From Crambe crambe (taxonomy: Eukaryota > Porifera > Demospongiae > Poecilosclerida > Crambeidae), in assembly GCA_963924555.1 (NCBI GenBank), contig OZ004591.1, positions 4,774,001 to 4,838,000 on the forward strand: DNA of 64,000 bases. Direction: 5' to 3'. Position numbers and translations under genes: made by a program. Positions 44,040 to 55,158 of the stretch are shown piece by piece (position 1 is the stretch's first letter; every line of letters starts with the position of its first letter). Below the pieces are notes generated by a model. It made no database searches and had not been told where the DNA came from. It worked only from the letters and a program-made list of their open reading frames with translations.

Positions 44040-45115
44040 CTTATACACATAGTCACCACTCTTACAAGTTATACCCACAACTTCTTCTGGTAAAATATGG
44101 TACTTTTTTGGCATTGGTAGCTAATACTATGAATCAAGGGACGATAGTTATGAGTGGGAAACTATAAAGTTTTTAATCTTTTGATGTGTGATTATTTACT
44201 TTGTTGTCATCTAAATTCAGTCGCTATCTGCAAAGTAGTTCCAATTGTAGCCATAAGTTTTCTTTCAATTTACATTTAACATTGTTATTAGCATTGTTAT
44301 GCTTCATCATATCACGAGAGTTATTTTACTGTCAATCCCTCTTTTAACTGCGGTGATAAGTTCTATTGTGTTGATAGCATTTGGCATGGACCAGCTCCAT
44401 GACTCATCAACTCAAGATTCTATTCTTTGTGCACTGGTGTGTGTGTGGCTTGACTATCTGTGCTCTTGTAACAGGAATCCCATGGAATCTTTTCTTTTAT
44501 GATTTTTGGTATGTAGACTATATATGAATGCATTGGTCTTTCTCTGGCATCTCCTTATATATCCATGTGTGTGGTTCGTCACATAAAAAGGTGGTAGAGA
44601 AAATCTGAGTTCTTAAGTTTGCCTGGCACCACAAGATCCCTGTTCGTTGCAGTGCAAGGATGACAAGACTGGATCTTGGCATACAGAAATATGGCAGCCC
44701 ATTCAATCTAGAGCAGGTTGAAGACGTCAAGCTTTCTGTATCAGAGTCAATGTTTCCTCGATGTGCAATGCACCATGTTTCCTGGAAATACTTCTCTCCG
44801 TGCTTTTTGGCATATGGTATACGTATTGAAGAAATTGTTCACTACCTATTCCTCAGCAGTGGTTTGTTGTCTCCCCTACTCTCTCCCTCTTTACCTCTTT
44901 TTGCTTCGTCTGTTCATTACGTAACACATTCCAGGACTAGGGCTGCTTCTGATCATACTATCTCTACTTTGTGCTCTTGCTATGGATGTGGTCGTACACG
45001 AAAGAAACAACAGCATAATGTTCTCCAAATCACACAACACATATTGTCAATGAGTCTACTTCATACATATCAAAATATGTACTTCTTCATTTCTCAGCAT
45101 GTAGCTATGTGATGT
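44040..45115 (+). pseudogene. Heavily decayed transporter copy
   Basis: Family text is traceable from SPLLQV codons at about 44052, through FGMDQLHDSSTQDSIL (about 44383) and RLDLGIQKYGSPF (44665), to HYLFLSSGLLSP (about 44843) and the YFFISQH codons near 45090. Many small deletions break the frame. Helix 7 is fused to the preceding loop (EQVEDVKLSVSES), helix 9 is shortened and everything after helix 10 is missing. It has decayed further than the other copies, so it is probably an old one. Confidence 0.85.
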
Positions 45116-45541
45116 GACATTGTAGTAGTTTTGAAGAATACTGAATAAACATGACAAAGAATGTTCTTTTGGGAATTGTGCTGCTCTAATTCTTCAAATT
45201 ATAGTTTTCTTTTCTCTCTAAGTCATGCCCATTTATGCACATGAAAATGGCTTTAGCTATAGCTTTGATGTGTTGTGTAGGTCAACTTTTTGTGTGGAAA
45301 GTGGAAATGTATAATAGTTGAAATAACCACTTTAGTTTGTTGTTACTATAGTTACAGCTCGTGCCAGAAAAGCTTGACTGGTTTTCCTTTTATAGTCAAT
45401 ATCACTAACTAGTCCAGTACAGATAGCTTCATAGTTTCTTTTTAAAGTAAATGCAGTCTGTACTAGGCCTATTAAATACATGAAGAGAAGAAAATAGATC
45501 TCAACAGTTAAACAGTCTCAAGCTGTAGCTATAGTATTGCC
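45116..45541. other. Flank upstream of transporter copy 5
   Basis: Unique AT-rich sequence with no gene. The last 40 bp carry the familiar leader AACAGTCTCAAGCTGTAG, as before 6489. Here the start codon context is TTGCCATGG rather than TTGCAATGG. Confidence 0.5.
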
Positions 45542-47308
45542 ATGGACAGTCAAGTCGATGAAAACTCACCACTCTTTCAAGTTGCAGCTACTTCTGTTCG
45601 AAAGTCAGCTCATGCCTACAACTTCTTTAAAATTGGCTGCATCGAGTCAAAATCTGCTATAGTTGTACTTTTTTGGACTTTTCTGGCATTGGTAGGTTAT
45701 AACATACTTAATCCAATGAACTCATGGATGCTATATAATGTACCACTAAGAATCTCGAACTATAAAATTATTCTCATCTTGGTATGTGCAATTATTTTTT
45801 TCAGTATTATGTTCATCTCACCCATGGCTGGTTTGCTTGCCGATATCAAATTTGGTCGCTACAAGACTCTGAAATGTAGTTCTTATATCACAGTTGTAGC
45901 TGCAAGTTTTCTTTCGATTTTTTGCATTGTGCTTATCAGTGTTGCTAGCATTGTTGCACCTTATCATATCCCAAGATACTCTTTTCAGGTTATTGGTCTT
46001 GTAAGTGTGGGTGTGCTTATGACAAGTTCCATTGTTTTGACTACTAATGCTATCAACTTTGGCATGGACCAGCTCCATGACTCATCAACTCAAGATTCTA
46101 TTCTCTTCGTGCACTGGTATGTGTGGCTTGACTATCTAAGTGTTCTGGTAACAGGAGTTTCATGGAGTCTTTTTCTTTATGATAGAGATTATGATAATAT
46201 ATTCGGTATTGTTGGTATTTCTCTGTACCTATTGATTTTCGGCATCATTTCATTCCTTGTTATTGTGTCCATGTGTGTGGTTCATTATAGACGAAGGTGG
46301 TTCATGATAGAACTTTGTAGAGTAAATCCTTACAAACAGGTGTACAGAGTTGTTAAGTTTGCCTGGCACCACAAGATCCCTGTTAGTCGCAGTGCCTTCA
46401 CCTACTGTGAGGATGAGTGGCCTTCAAGACTGGATCTCGGCAAGCAGAAATATGGTGGACCATTCAATGTAGAGCAGGTTGAAGACGTCAAAACCTTTCT
46501 TGGAATTCTGAAAGTATTGCTTTCCATTGTGCCATTATTCATGCTGCAGGTGGTGTCAGAATCAATACTTCCTCGATTTGCAATGCATAGTAATTTATTT
46601 TTTAAGCCTCCTGGAAAGCATACAACACATATTGAAGGAATAGTTCATTATTTATTTCTCAGCAGTGGTTTGTTGTCTCCCCTGCTAGTTGTGGTCTCTC
46701 TCCCTCTTTACCTCTTTTTAATTCGTCCGTTCATTACATATCACATTCCAGGGTTGCTGAAGACTATCCTGAAAAGGATAGGAGTAGGGCTGCTTCTGAT
46801 CATACTATCTCTTCTTTGTGCCCTTGCTATGGATGTGGTCGTACATGAAAGAAACAGCAATCAGTTATGCATGTTTTCTCCAAATCATACACTAAATTTA
46901 GTCAATGAGTCTACCTCATACAGGCCACGTTTATATCAAAATGTGTACTTCTTCATTTCTCAGCATGTACTTTCTGCACTGTACAACATGCTTATTGACA
47001 TTGCAGTATTCGAGTTCATTGCTTCCCAAAGTCCTTACTCCATGAAGGGGCTGTTGATTGGTGTACTCTTTTCCTCAAGAATACTAGCACTGGGTCTTGG
47101 TATTGTTGTAATGATACCATTTTCAACCTCCTGGAAGACTAGCTACCCCTTGAGCTGTGGGTCTGGCTTTTATATCACTAATATTTCTATCGGAGTAATA
47201 ACTTTTATAGTGTATGTTTTGGTGGCTAAGAACTACAAGCATCGAGCAAGAGATGAACCATCTTTGATACGTCAGTATGCTGAAGAGTACTACTCGAATC
47301 AAAGATGA
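45542..47308 (+). CDS. POT/PTR2-like major facilitator transporter, intact copy 5
   Basis: This 588-residue single-exon gene is the shortest intact copy. The N-terminus is MDSQVDENSPLFQVAATS. The segment after helix 1 reads NPMNSWMLYNVPLRISNY, a subtype shared with the pseudogenes at 23226 and 53436. The loop between helices 5 and 6 is short (FLYDRDYDNIFGIVG), and so is that between 7 and 8 (KPPGKHTTHIEG). Family marks GLLADIKFGRYKT, INFGMDQL, RLDLGKQKYGG and EFIASQSPYSMKG are all present. It ends YYSNQR. Its 3' part and downstream flank were duplicated to 13175 onward. Confidence 0.9.
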   Translation: MDSQVDENSPLFQVAATSVRKSAHAYNFFKIGCIESKSAIVVLFWTFLALVGYNILNPMNSWMLYNVPLRISNYKIILILVCAIIFFSIMFISPMAGLLADIKFGRYKTLKCSSYITVVAASFLSIFCIVLISVASIVAPYHIPRYSFQVIGLVSVGVLMTSSIVLTTNAINFGMDQLHDSSTQDSILFVHWYVWLDYLSVLVTGVSWSLFLYDRDYDNIFGIVGISLYLLIFGIISFLVIVSMCVVHYRRRWFMIELCRVNPYKQVYRVVKFAWHHKIPVSRSAFTYCEDEWPSRLDLGKQKYGGPFNVEQVEDVKTFLGILKVLLSIVPLFMLQVVSESILPRFAMHSNLFFKPPGKHTTHIEGIVHYLFLSSGLLSPLLVVVSLPLYLFLIRPFITYHIPGLLKTILKRIGVGLLLIILSLLCALAMDVVVHERNSNQLCMFSPNHTLNLVNESTSYRPRLYQNVYFFISQHVLSALYNMLIDIAVFEFIASQSPYSMKGLLIGVLFSSRILALGLGIVVMIPFSTSWKTSYPLSCGSGFYITNISIGVITFIVYVLVAKNYKHRARDEPSLIRQYAEEYYSNQR

Positions 47309-49860
47309 ATAACTAGTTATAATAAAATTCATACTAGTATCTTTATTACCCACTCTCTTGCCATATCAAAAAGTCTATTATTAATGTATAATTATTAACG
47401 TTTGTATAAACAGGTACTTTCATAGTATATAACTTTCATAGATTATCCATGTTGGAGGAGCTAGTGAGGATGATATTGGCACATATCAGCTGTTTAGGTG
47501 GTACTGCATGGGCTGCATTGGTAGGTCGCCTCTGTATTGGTCTTTAATCAGTATATTAACATGAACATAGACTAGCACATGGAGAAGAAGTTATAAAGGT
47601 CACCGTGTGTGACATAATAATGGTCCACCTAATTATTATCAACTACAAGTTAGAGTAGCTACATAGAACATTCTACCACAACCTCTATGTAATAATAGGG
47701 TGATATGTATGCTTGACAGCATGTGAATATTGAAATATTAAAGCTTACCAAACTATGCAGGCTAATTCAATGGATGCACACTATAATGAGTAGCCTAATG
47801 CATTACTATTTTAGGCAAACTCAAAATTGTATATATTAGTCCACATGTATATAGATGCATCCATGTATATTTACATATCCATCCATACATAGGTTGGCCT
47901 GGCTACACTTTCAAGAAGTGATTACTGACATGTTATAGGATAAATGAAACAGTTTTTAGAAGTAATCTAACTCACAATCATAATGTGTAGATATATATAT
48001 AGGCCTACGCTTTCAATATTATACATTTAATGACTCAGACAGCAGTGGACCTCTCCCAACCATTTCTATTTTGGACCCTATAATACTAATTTTGATTAAT
48101 AATACTTTCAAAGCTATAACAACCTCATAAATTATGAATTTCCCAATAGCTATGTTTATATGATTTGTTTATCAATAGGGTTTCGTTTAATTAAGGTGTG
48201 GAGATAAAACTCATTATGCAATAAGTTGTGTGCATAACTAACTACCTTGATACAGTCAAAGAAAGTGATAATAAACTGCTCTACATTTTAAAAAGTTCTC
48301 ATTAATGATATTTAAGGTATTAAGTGGCCGACTTGTGGAATATCTCACAATGAATGTGTAGTAATGTAGTAATCTCACAACTTCTTATCACATATGAATA
48401 CTATCTTAAAAATGAACACGCACTAGCTTTTATACAAAGATAATAAACCACAAAACAATAATTATACCGGTGTTACATAACAATAAAATTAATGATTACA
48501 TAATAGATAACTGCTACAATTACTGTTACTATACCACAGAATGGTAATTATGTTATAAAATAACCTCAGTTTACTCCTACAGGATATACACTCAAGGATA
48601 GACGCCGGGCGGAGCCGAGGTGCCCTGTAGAAGTGCTAACCTGTAGTCACAATTTTAGCACACCTAACAACTGACAAGAATATTAGCTACTTATAATACT
48701 AGATCTTGTACGCACATATACGTCCATGACTGCACTATTATCTGAAGCTACCTGATGTATATGTAGGGATTGTTGGCTGGATATACCAAACGAAGATTGG
48801 TCCCATTCCATCCTTCATCCATATAACCTTGTTTCCTTACTTTTTTGATCCCTACATCTTTTTTCATTTCATGGAAATGTTTTGTCCCTTACTTGTAATA
48901 ATGGTATGATGGACAATAACTACCACAAGCCCCGCATGGCTGTGAGAGAAAATCCTGACCAGAAATATTAATGTCATTAACACTGGCCTTATAGTACATG
49001 TCAGTTAAAATCTTGAAAAGGTGGGATCGGGCCAAAACTTTTCTGCATGCTGGCCGATTCGAGAACAGGCTATGTAGCTAATTATACTGTAGAACTTTCT
49101 CCTTTGCTAAAAATATGATTCGCATTATGCAGTACCTTAATATTCACAGGCTAATTCATATATAGTAAGGCTAAGTTGGGCAAATTTACACAGGCTAACT
49201 TGTGCTCACATATATAGCCTATCATACAATACTGCGCATGCTGACTTGCAATGTGTACATGCTATTGTAGAACTATGCAGCCTACGTACATACATACATA
49301 CATACATGGCACTTGCAGTCTAACTCACAATCATAATCATTATGTAGGAACTAGATAGGTAGGCTTATACTTTCAATATAGTACACTATAGACCTCTCCC
49401 AACCATTTCTATTATCGATAGGGTTCATCAATGGTAACAATCCTTACATATGCATACATTACTGCACTAAGCCACTCATAGCTTACTATACCTACTTTAC
49501 TCCCTCCATGAAGTAGGGGTGATAACTGAAATTAGAAGGGCTATAGGAGTGATAGGAGAATAATATAATAATGCAGCTAAATGGCTACTTCACTTTTTAT
49601 TTAGTCATTTCATCCATGCAGTTATGCTTTATTGATAGTCTATATCATGTTGTTATTTGTTGAAAGTGAAAGGTTATGGTTGTTAGTTGATATGATATGA
49701 TTTCATAACTGATTTTGATTCATTACACTGTAAAAACAGGACATAAAACTAAACACACTATAAATATGCAGTGTACACTTTCATTTTACATGTAGCTTCA
49801 TACATTTTTAGCAGTCAGCACTGACTAGTCCCCAGCATACTTCAATGTCTAGCTATTGCA
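47309..49860. other. Duplicated intergenic block upstream of transporter copy 6
   Basis: This is the counterpart of 13540-16172. It has its own insertion at about 48358-48543 (absent near 14480), a fragment of the 833-bp repeat at 48715-48890, a CATA microsatellite at about 49283-49306 and a decayed TA-MITE at about 49727-49795. No gene is seen. Confidence 0.65.
48715..48890. repeat. Decayed fragment of the 833-bp foldback repeat family
   Basis: It contains GTAGGGATTGTTGGCTGGAT, the CCATTCCATCCTTCATCC text and TTCATTTCATGGAAATG. It is orthologous to the fragment at 14640-14850 within the duplicated block. Confidence 0.7.
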
Positions 49861-51672
49861 ATGGATGGTCAAGTCAATGAACAGTCACCACGGTCACCAC
49901 TCTTACAAGTTGCAGCTACCTCTGTTCGTAAGTCAGATCATACCTACAACTTCTTTAAAATTGGCTGCATTAAGTCAAAATCTGCTATAGTGGTACTTTT
50001 TTGGACCTTTTCAGCATTAGTAGGTTATAGCATAGTTAATCCTATAAAATTGCAAGAGACATTACATGTACCACAAAAAGTGTTGAAGCATCATGTTTTC
50101 GTCATTTTGGCATTTTTAATAATTTTACTTGGAATTATGTTCATCTCACCCATGGCTGGTTTGCTTGCTGATATCAAATTTGGTCGCTACAAGACTCTGA
50201 AATGTAGTGCTTATATCACACTTGCAGCCATAAGTATTCTTTCAATATTCTTCGTTACATATACCATTGTTATTAGCATTGTTACGTTTCATCATATTGA
50301 TAGAGTCATTTTTGTGTTTATCTTATTAATTCTCTTTGCAACTATTGGTGTGCTTATAGCGAGTTCCATTGTATTGACTACTAATGCTATCAACTTTGGT
50401 ATGGACCAGCTCCATGACTCATCAACTCAAGATTGTATTCTCTTTGTGCACTGGTATGTGTGGCTTAACAATTTGAGTCTTCTTGTAATAGGAGTCCCAT
50501 GGAGTCTTTACATCTATGATACTTGGTATGTAGACTATGTGGATGCATTCAGAATCGTCAGTATCTCTCTGTATATATTGATATCTGGCATCATTTTATT
50601 CCTCCTTATTGTCTCTCTGTGTGTGGTTCGTCACAGACAAAGGTGGTTCTTGATCGAATCTAGTGGTAGAGTTAATCCTTACAAACTGGTGTACAGAGTG
50701 GTCAAGTTTGCCTGGCACCACAAGATCCCTGTTCGTCGCAGTGCCTTCACCTACTGTGAGGATGAGTGGCCTTCAAGACTGGATCTCGGCAAACAGAAAT
50801 ATGGTGGACCATTTACTGTAGAACAGGTCGAAGATGTCAAAGTTTTTCTTGGGATCTTGAAAGTATTGATTTCCATTGTGCCAATATTTATGCTGCAATC
50901 TGTATCAGAATCAATGCTTCCTCATTTCGCAATACATAGTAATTTATTTTTCAAGCCTCCTGGAAATACTTCTTCCCATGCTTTCGGGCATATGATACAC
51001 ATTGAAGGATTAGTTCACTATCTATTCCTGAGCAGTGGTTTGTTGTCTCCCCTGCTAGTTGTGGTCTTTCTCCCTCTTTACCTCTTTTTGCTTCGTCCAT
51101 TCATTATATATCACATTCCAGGGTTGCTGAAGACTATCCTGAAAAGGATAGGAGTAGGGCTGCTTCTGATCATACTATCTCTTCTTTGTGCCCTTGCTAT
51201 GGATGTGGTCGTACATGAAAGAAACAGCAATCAGTTATGCATGTTTACTATAAATCATACCAGACATATTGTCAATGAGTCTACCTCATACAGGCCACGT
51301 TTGTATCAAAATGTGTACTTCTTCATTTCTCAGCATGTGCTTTCTGCGCTGTACAACATGGTTATTGACATTGCAATGTTCGAATTCATCACTTCCCAAA
51401 GTCCTTACACCATGAAGGGGCTGTTGATCGGTGTACTCTTTTCCTCAAGAATACTAGCACAGGCTCTTGGTATAGTTGTAATGATACCATTTTCAACCTC
51501 CTGGAAAACTAGCTACCCCTTGAGCTGTGGGTCTGGCTTTTGTATCACTAATATTTCTATAGGAGTGATAACTTTTATTATATATGTTTGGGTGGCTAAG
51601 AACTACAAGCATCGAGCAAGAGATGAACCATCTTTCATACACCAGTATGCCGAAGAGTACTACTCAAAGTAA
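49861..51672 (+). CDS. POT/PTR2-like major facilitator transporter, intact copy 6
   Basis: This 603-residue single-exon gene is the close sister of copy 3 at 16173. It has the same helix 3-4 text (LSIFFVTYTIVISIVTF) and the same NNLSLLVIGVPWSLYIYD. A 9-bp tandem repeat near codon 9 adds three residues (SPRSPLL instead of SPLL). Family marks are complete. Two changes stand out: STQDCILF where all other copies have STQDSILF, and YNMVIDIAMFEF in helix 10. The C-terminus reads HQYAEEYYSK. The shared flanks show that the pair arose as part of a block of about 5 kb rather than by retroposition. Confidence 0.9.
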   Translation: MDGQVNEQSPRSPLLQVAATSVRKSDHTYNFFKIGCIKSKSAIVVLFWTFSALVGYSIVNPIKLQETLHVPQKVLKHHVFVILAFLIILLGIMFISPMAGLLADIKFGRYKTLKCSAYITLAAISILSIFFVTYTIVISIVTFHHIDRVIFVFILLILFATIGVLIASSIVLTTNAINFGMDQLHDSSTQDCILFVHWYVWLNNLSLLVIGVPWSLYIYDTWYVDYVDAFRIVSISLYILISGIILFLLIVSLCVVRHRQRWFLIESSGRVNPYKLVYRVVKFAWHHKIPVRRSAFTYCEDEWPSRLDLGKQKYGGPFTVEQVEDVKVFLGILKVLISIVPIFMLQSVSESMLPHFAIHSNLFFKPPGNTSSHAFGHMIHIEGLVHYLFLSSGLLSPLLVVVFLPLYLFLLRPFIIYHIPGLLKTILKRIGVGLLLIILSLLCALAMDVVVHERNSNQLCMFTINHTRHIVNESTSYRPRLYQNVYFFISQHVLSALYNMVIDIAMFEFITSQSPYTMKGLLIGVLFSSRILAQALGIVVMIPFSTSWKTSYPLSCGSGFCITNISIGVITFIIYVWVAKNYKHRARDEPSFIHQYAEEYYSK

Positions 51673-53435
51673 AGGGTTTAAAATAATAATAATGTTCATA
51701 CTAGTGTCTTTATTACCCACTCTCTCACCATATCAAAAAATCTAGCTATATATAATTATTAATGTGTATTAACATTTGTAAACAAAGAAGATTTGTGCTT
51801 TCATGTTGTACGACTTTCATAGATTATCCATGTTGGAGGAGCTAGGAGGAGCTAGGGAGGGTGATATTGGCTGTTTAGGTGGTACTGCATGGGCTGCATT
51901 GGTAGGTCGCGTCTTTAATCAGTATATTTACATGAACACAGACTAGCACATGGAGAAGAAGTTATAGTAGTGTGTGACATAATAATGGTCCACCTAATTA
52001 TTATCAACTACAATTAAGTTAGAGTACATAGAACATTCTACAACAACCTCTATGCAAAAATAGGGTGATATGTATGCTTGATAACATGTGAATATCGAAA
52101 TATTAAAGCTTACCATACTATGCAGGCTAATTCAATGCATGCACACTATAATGAGTAACCTAATGCATTATTATTTTAGGCAAACTCAAAATTGTATATA
52201 GTCCACATGTAGATGTATCCATGCATATTTACATCCATACTTAGGTTGGCCTGGTTACACTTTCAAGAACAACTTCACTGTAATTACTGGCATGTTATAG
52301 GATAAATGAAACAGTTTTTAGAAGTAGTCTAACTCACAATCATAATGTGTAGATATATATATAGGCCTACGCTTTCAATATTATACATTTAATGACTCAG
52401 TCAGCAATGGACCTCACCCAACCATTTCCATTATGGCACTAGTCTTGATTAATAAAGCTACGTATAACAACCTCATAAATTATGAATTTCCCAATAGCTA
52501 TGTTTACATTAATTTTAAAGACTCCATATGATTTGGGTTTCGTTTAATTAAGGTGTGGAGATAAACCTCATTATGTTTATTAACTGCATACGTAGCTCAA
52601 TAAGTTATGTACATAGCTAACTATCTTCAAAGAAAGTGGCTTAGCTAGTTCTCTACATTTAAAAAAGTTCTCATTAATGATAATTAAGGCATTAATGGCC
52701 GACTTGTGGAATAGCTATCTCATAATGAATGGTTTAGAGCAGTAATTATGAACCTTAGTTTACTTTACAGAGGCGGTTATAACATAGATGCCTGAGGTGT
52801 CTAAAACAACCCCGAGTGTATCCTGTAGAAGTGCTAACCTGTATGTTTACACTAGGGGGTGTAGTGGGATCTGTCTTATTAGTATCCATGGATACAAGCT
52901 CAATGTCGTCTAACTGCTAGATCTGGAAGATAGGTGATGGCTTCTAACTTCTTGTGCCAGTGTTTATACTACAGGCAGTGTCTTTGATGTCCCCCATGCA
53001 CTGTAGTAGTACAAATCACAATTTTAGCACACCTAGCAACTGACGAGACCACCACTTATGACCTAATGTATTTGTGTATGCAGTGATCTATTGATGTGAA
53101 TGCATGGTGAAACTTACAGTCAGTCATGGACTATGACACAAAATACAATCTATTAAACCATGATTCAATGGATGACTAAGCCACAAATTATTAACTTCAT
53201 TTTAACACTACTTGAAACACAATCACACTAGTTTCATTTCATCCATGCAGTTATGATAACTATAATCCTTTATGTGTTGAAGATGAAAATGTTAGCTTCA
53301 TAATGTTCCAAATAACACTTCAATTAGTTAATTTCATGACTGGTTTCCATTTATTACTGGCCCTATGTAACTTCATACATTTAAGCAGTCAGCGCTAGTT
53401 TAAAAGTCCTCAGAGTACTTTGATGTGCTATTGCA
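51673..53435. other. Duplicated flank, no gene seen
   Basis: The first part (to about 52700) repeats the downstream block seen after 13578 and 47430. The second part (about 52630-53435) repeats 22440-23225, the leader region of the pseudogene at 23226. The boundary of the two duplicate types is thus near 52650. Confidence 0.6.
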
Positions 53436-55158
53436 ATGGACAGTCAAGTTGATGAACAGTCACCACTCTTGCAAGTTGCAGCTACCTCTATTCGTATGTC
53501 AGCTCATACCTACAACTTCTTTAAAATTGGCTGCATCAAGTCAAAATCTGCTATAGTGGTACTTTTTTGGACTTTTCTGGCATTGGTAGGTTATAATGTA
53601 CTTAATCCAATGAACTCATGGATGCTATAGTGATGTATCACAAAGTGTCTCGAACTATAAAATCATTCTCATTTCGGTATGTGCAATTATTTTTTTTCGG
53701 TATTATGTTCATCTCACCCATGGCTGGTTTGCTTGCCGATATCAAATTTGGTTGCTACAAGACACTGCGATGTAGTTCTTATGTCACAGTTGTAGCTGGA
53801 AGTTGTTTTTATTTCAATTTTTTGCATTCTTATCATTGTTGCTAGCATTGTTGCACCTCATCATATCCCAAGATACTCTTTTCAGGTTATTGGTCTTGTA
53901 AGTGTGGATGTGCTTATGACAAGTTCCATTTTTTTTGACTACTAATGCTATCAATTTTGGCATGGACCAGCTCCACGACTCATCAACTCAAGATTCTATT
54001 CTCTTCGCACACTGGTATGTGTGGCTTGACTATCTAAGTGTTCTGGTAACAGGAGTTTCATTGAGTCTTTTTCTTTATGGTAGAGATTATGATAATATGT
54101 TCGGTATTGTTGGTATTTCTCTGTACCTATTGATTTTCGGCATCATTTCATTCCTCGTTATTGTGTCCATGTGTGCTGGTTCATTATAGACGAAGGTGAT
54201 TCATGATAGAACTTTGTAGAGTGAATCCTTACAAACAGGTGTACAGAGTTCTTAAGTTTGCCTGGCACCACAAGATCCCTGTTCGTCGTAGTGCCTTCAC
54301 CTACTGTGAGGATGAGTGGCCTTCAAGACTGGATCTTGGCAAAGAGAATTATGGTGGACAGTTCACTTTAGAGCAAAACTTTTCTTGGAATTCTAAAAGT
54401 ATTGTTTTCCATTGTACCATTATTCATGCTGCAAGTAGTGTCAGAATCAATACTTCCTCGATTTGCAATGCATATTGATTTATTTTTTAAGCCTCCTGGA
54501 AGGCATATTGAAGGAATAGTTCACCATTTATTTCTCAGCAGTGGTTTGTCGTCTCCTCTGCTGGTTGTGGTTTCTCTCCCTCTTTACCTCTTTTTACTTC
54601 GTCCGTTCATTACATATCACATTCCAGGGTTGCTGAAGACTATCCTGAAAAAGATAGGAGTAGGGCTGCTTCTGACCATACTATCTCTTCTTTGTGCTCT
54701 TAATTGCTATGGATGTGGTCGTACATGAAAGAAACAGCAATCAGTTATGCATGTTTTCTCCAAATCATACAACAAATTGTGTCAATGAGTCTATCTCATA
54801 CAGGCCACATTTATATCGAAACATTTACTTCATTTCTCAGCATGTACATTCTGCACTATACAACATGCTTATTGACATTGCAATACTTGAGTTCATCACT
54901 TCCCAAAGTCCTTACTCCATGAAAGGGCTGTTGATTGGTGTACTCTTTTCCTCAAGAATACTAGCACAGGCTCTTGGTATTATTATAGTGATACCATTTC
55001 AACCTCCTGGAAGACTAGCTACCCCTTGAGCTGTGGGTCTGGCTTAATATTTCCATCGGAGTGATAACTTTTATAGTGTATGTTTGGTGGCTAAGAACTA
55101 CAAGCATCGATGAACCATCTGTCATACGTCAGTATGCCGAAGAGTACTACTCGAATTA
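53436..55158 (+). pseudogene. Frameshifted transporter copy
   Basis: MDSQVDEQSPLLQVAATS starts normally, but a TAG at codon 65 (about 53628) follows WML. Further frame changes lie at about 53690 (an extra T in the helix 2 codons), 53800, 53930, 54190, and 54375, where the EQVEDVK codons are lost. Others lie at 54700 (an extra AATT) and 55000-55050. The C-terminal codons through EEYYSN are recognisable. It pairs with the pseudogene at 23226 by the shared GKENYGGQFTLEQ loop. Confidence 0.9.
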
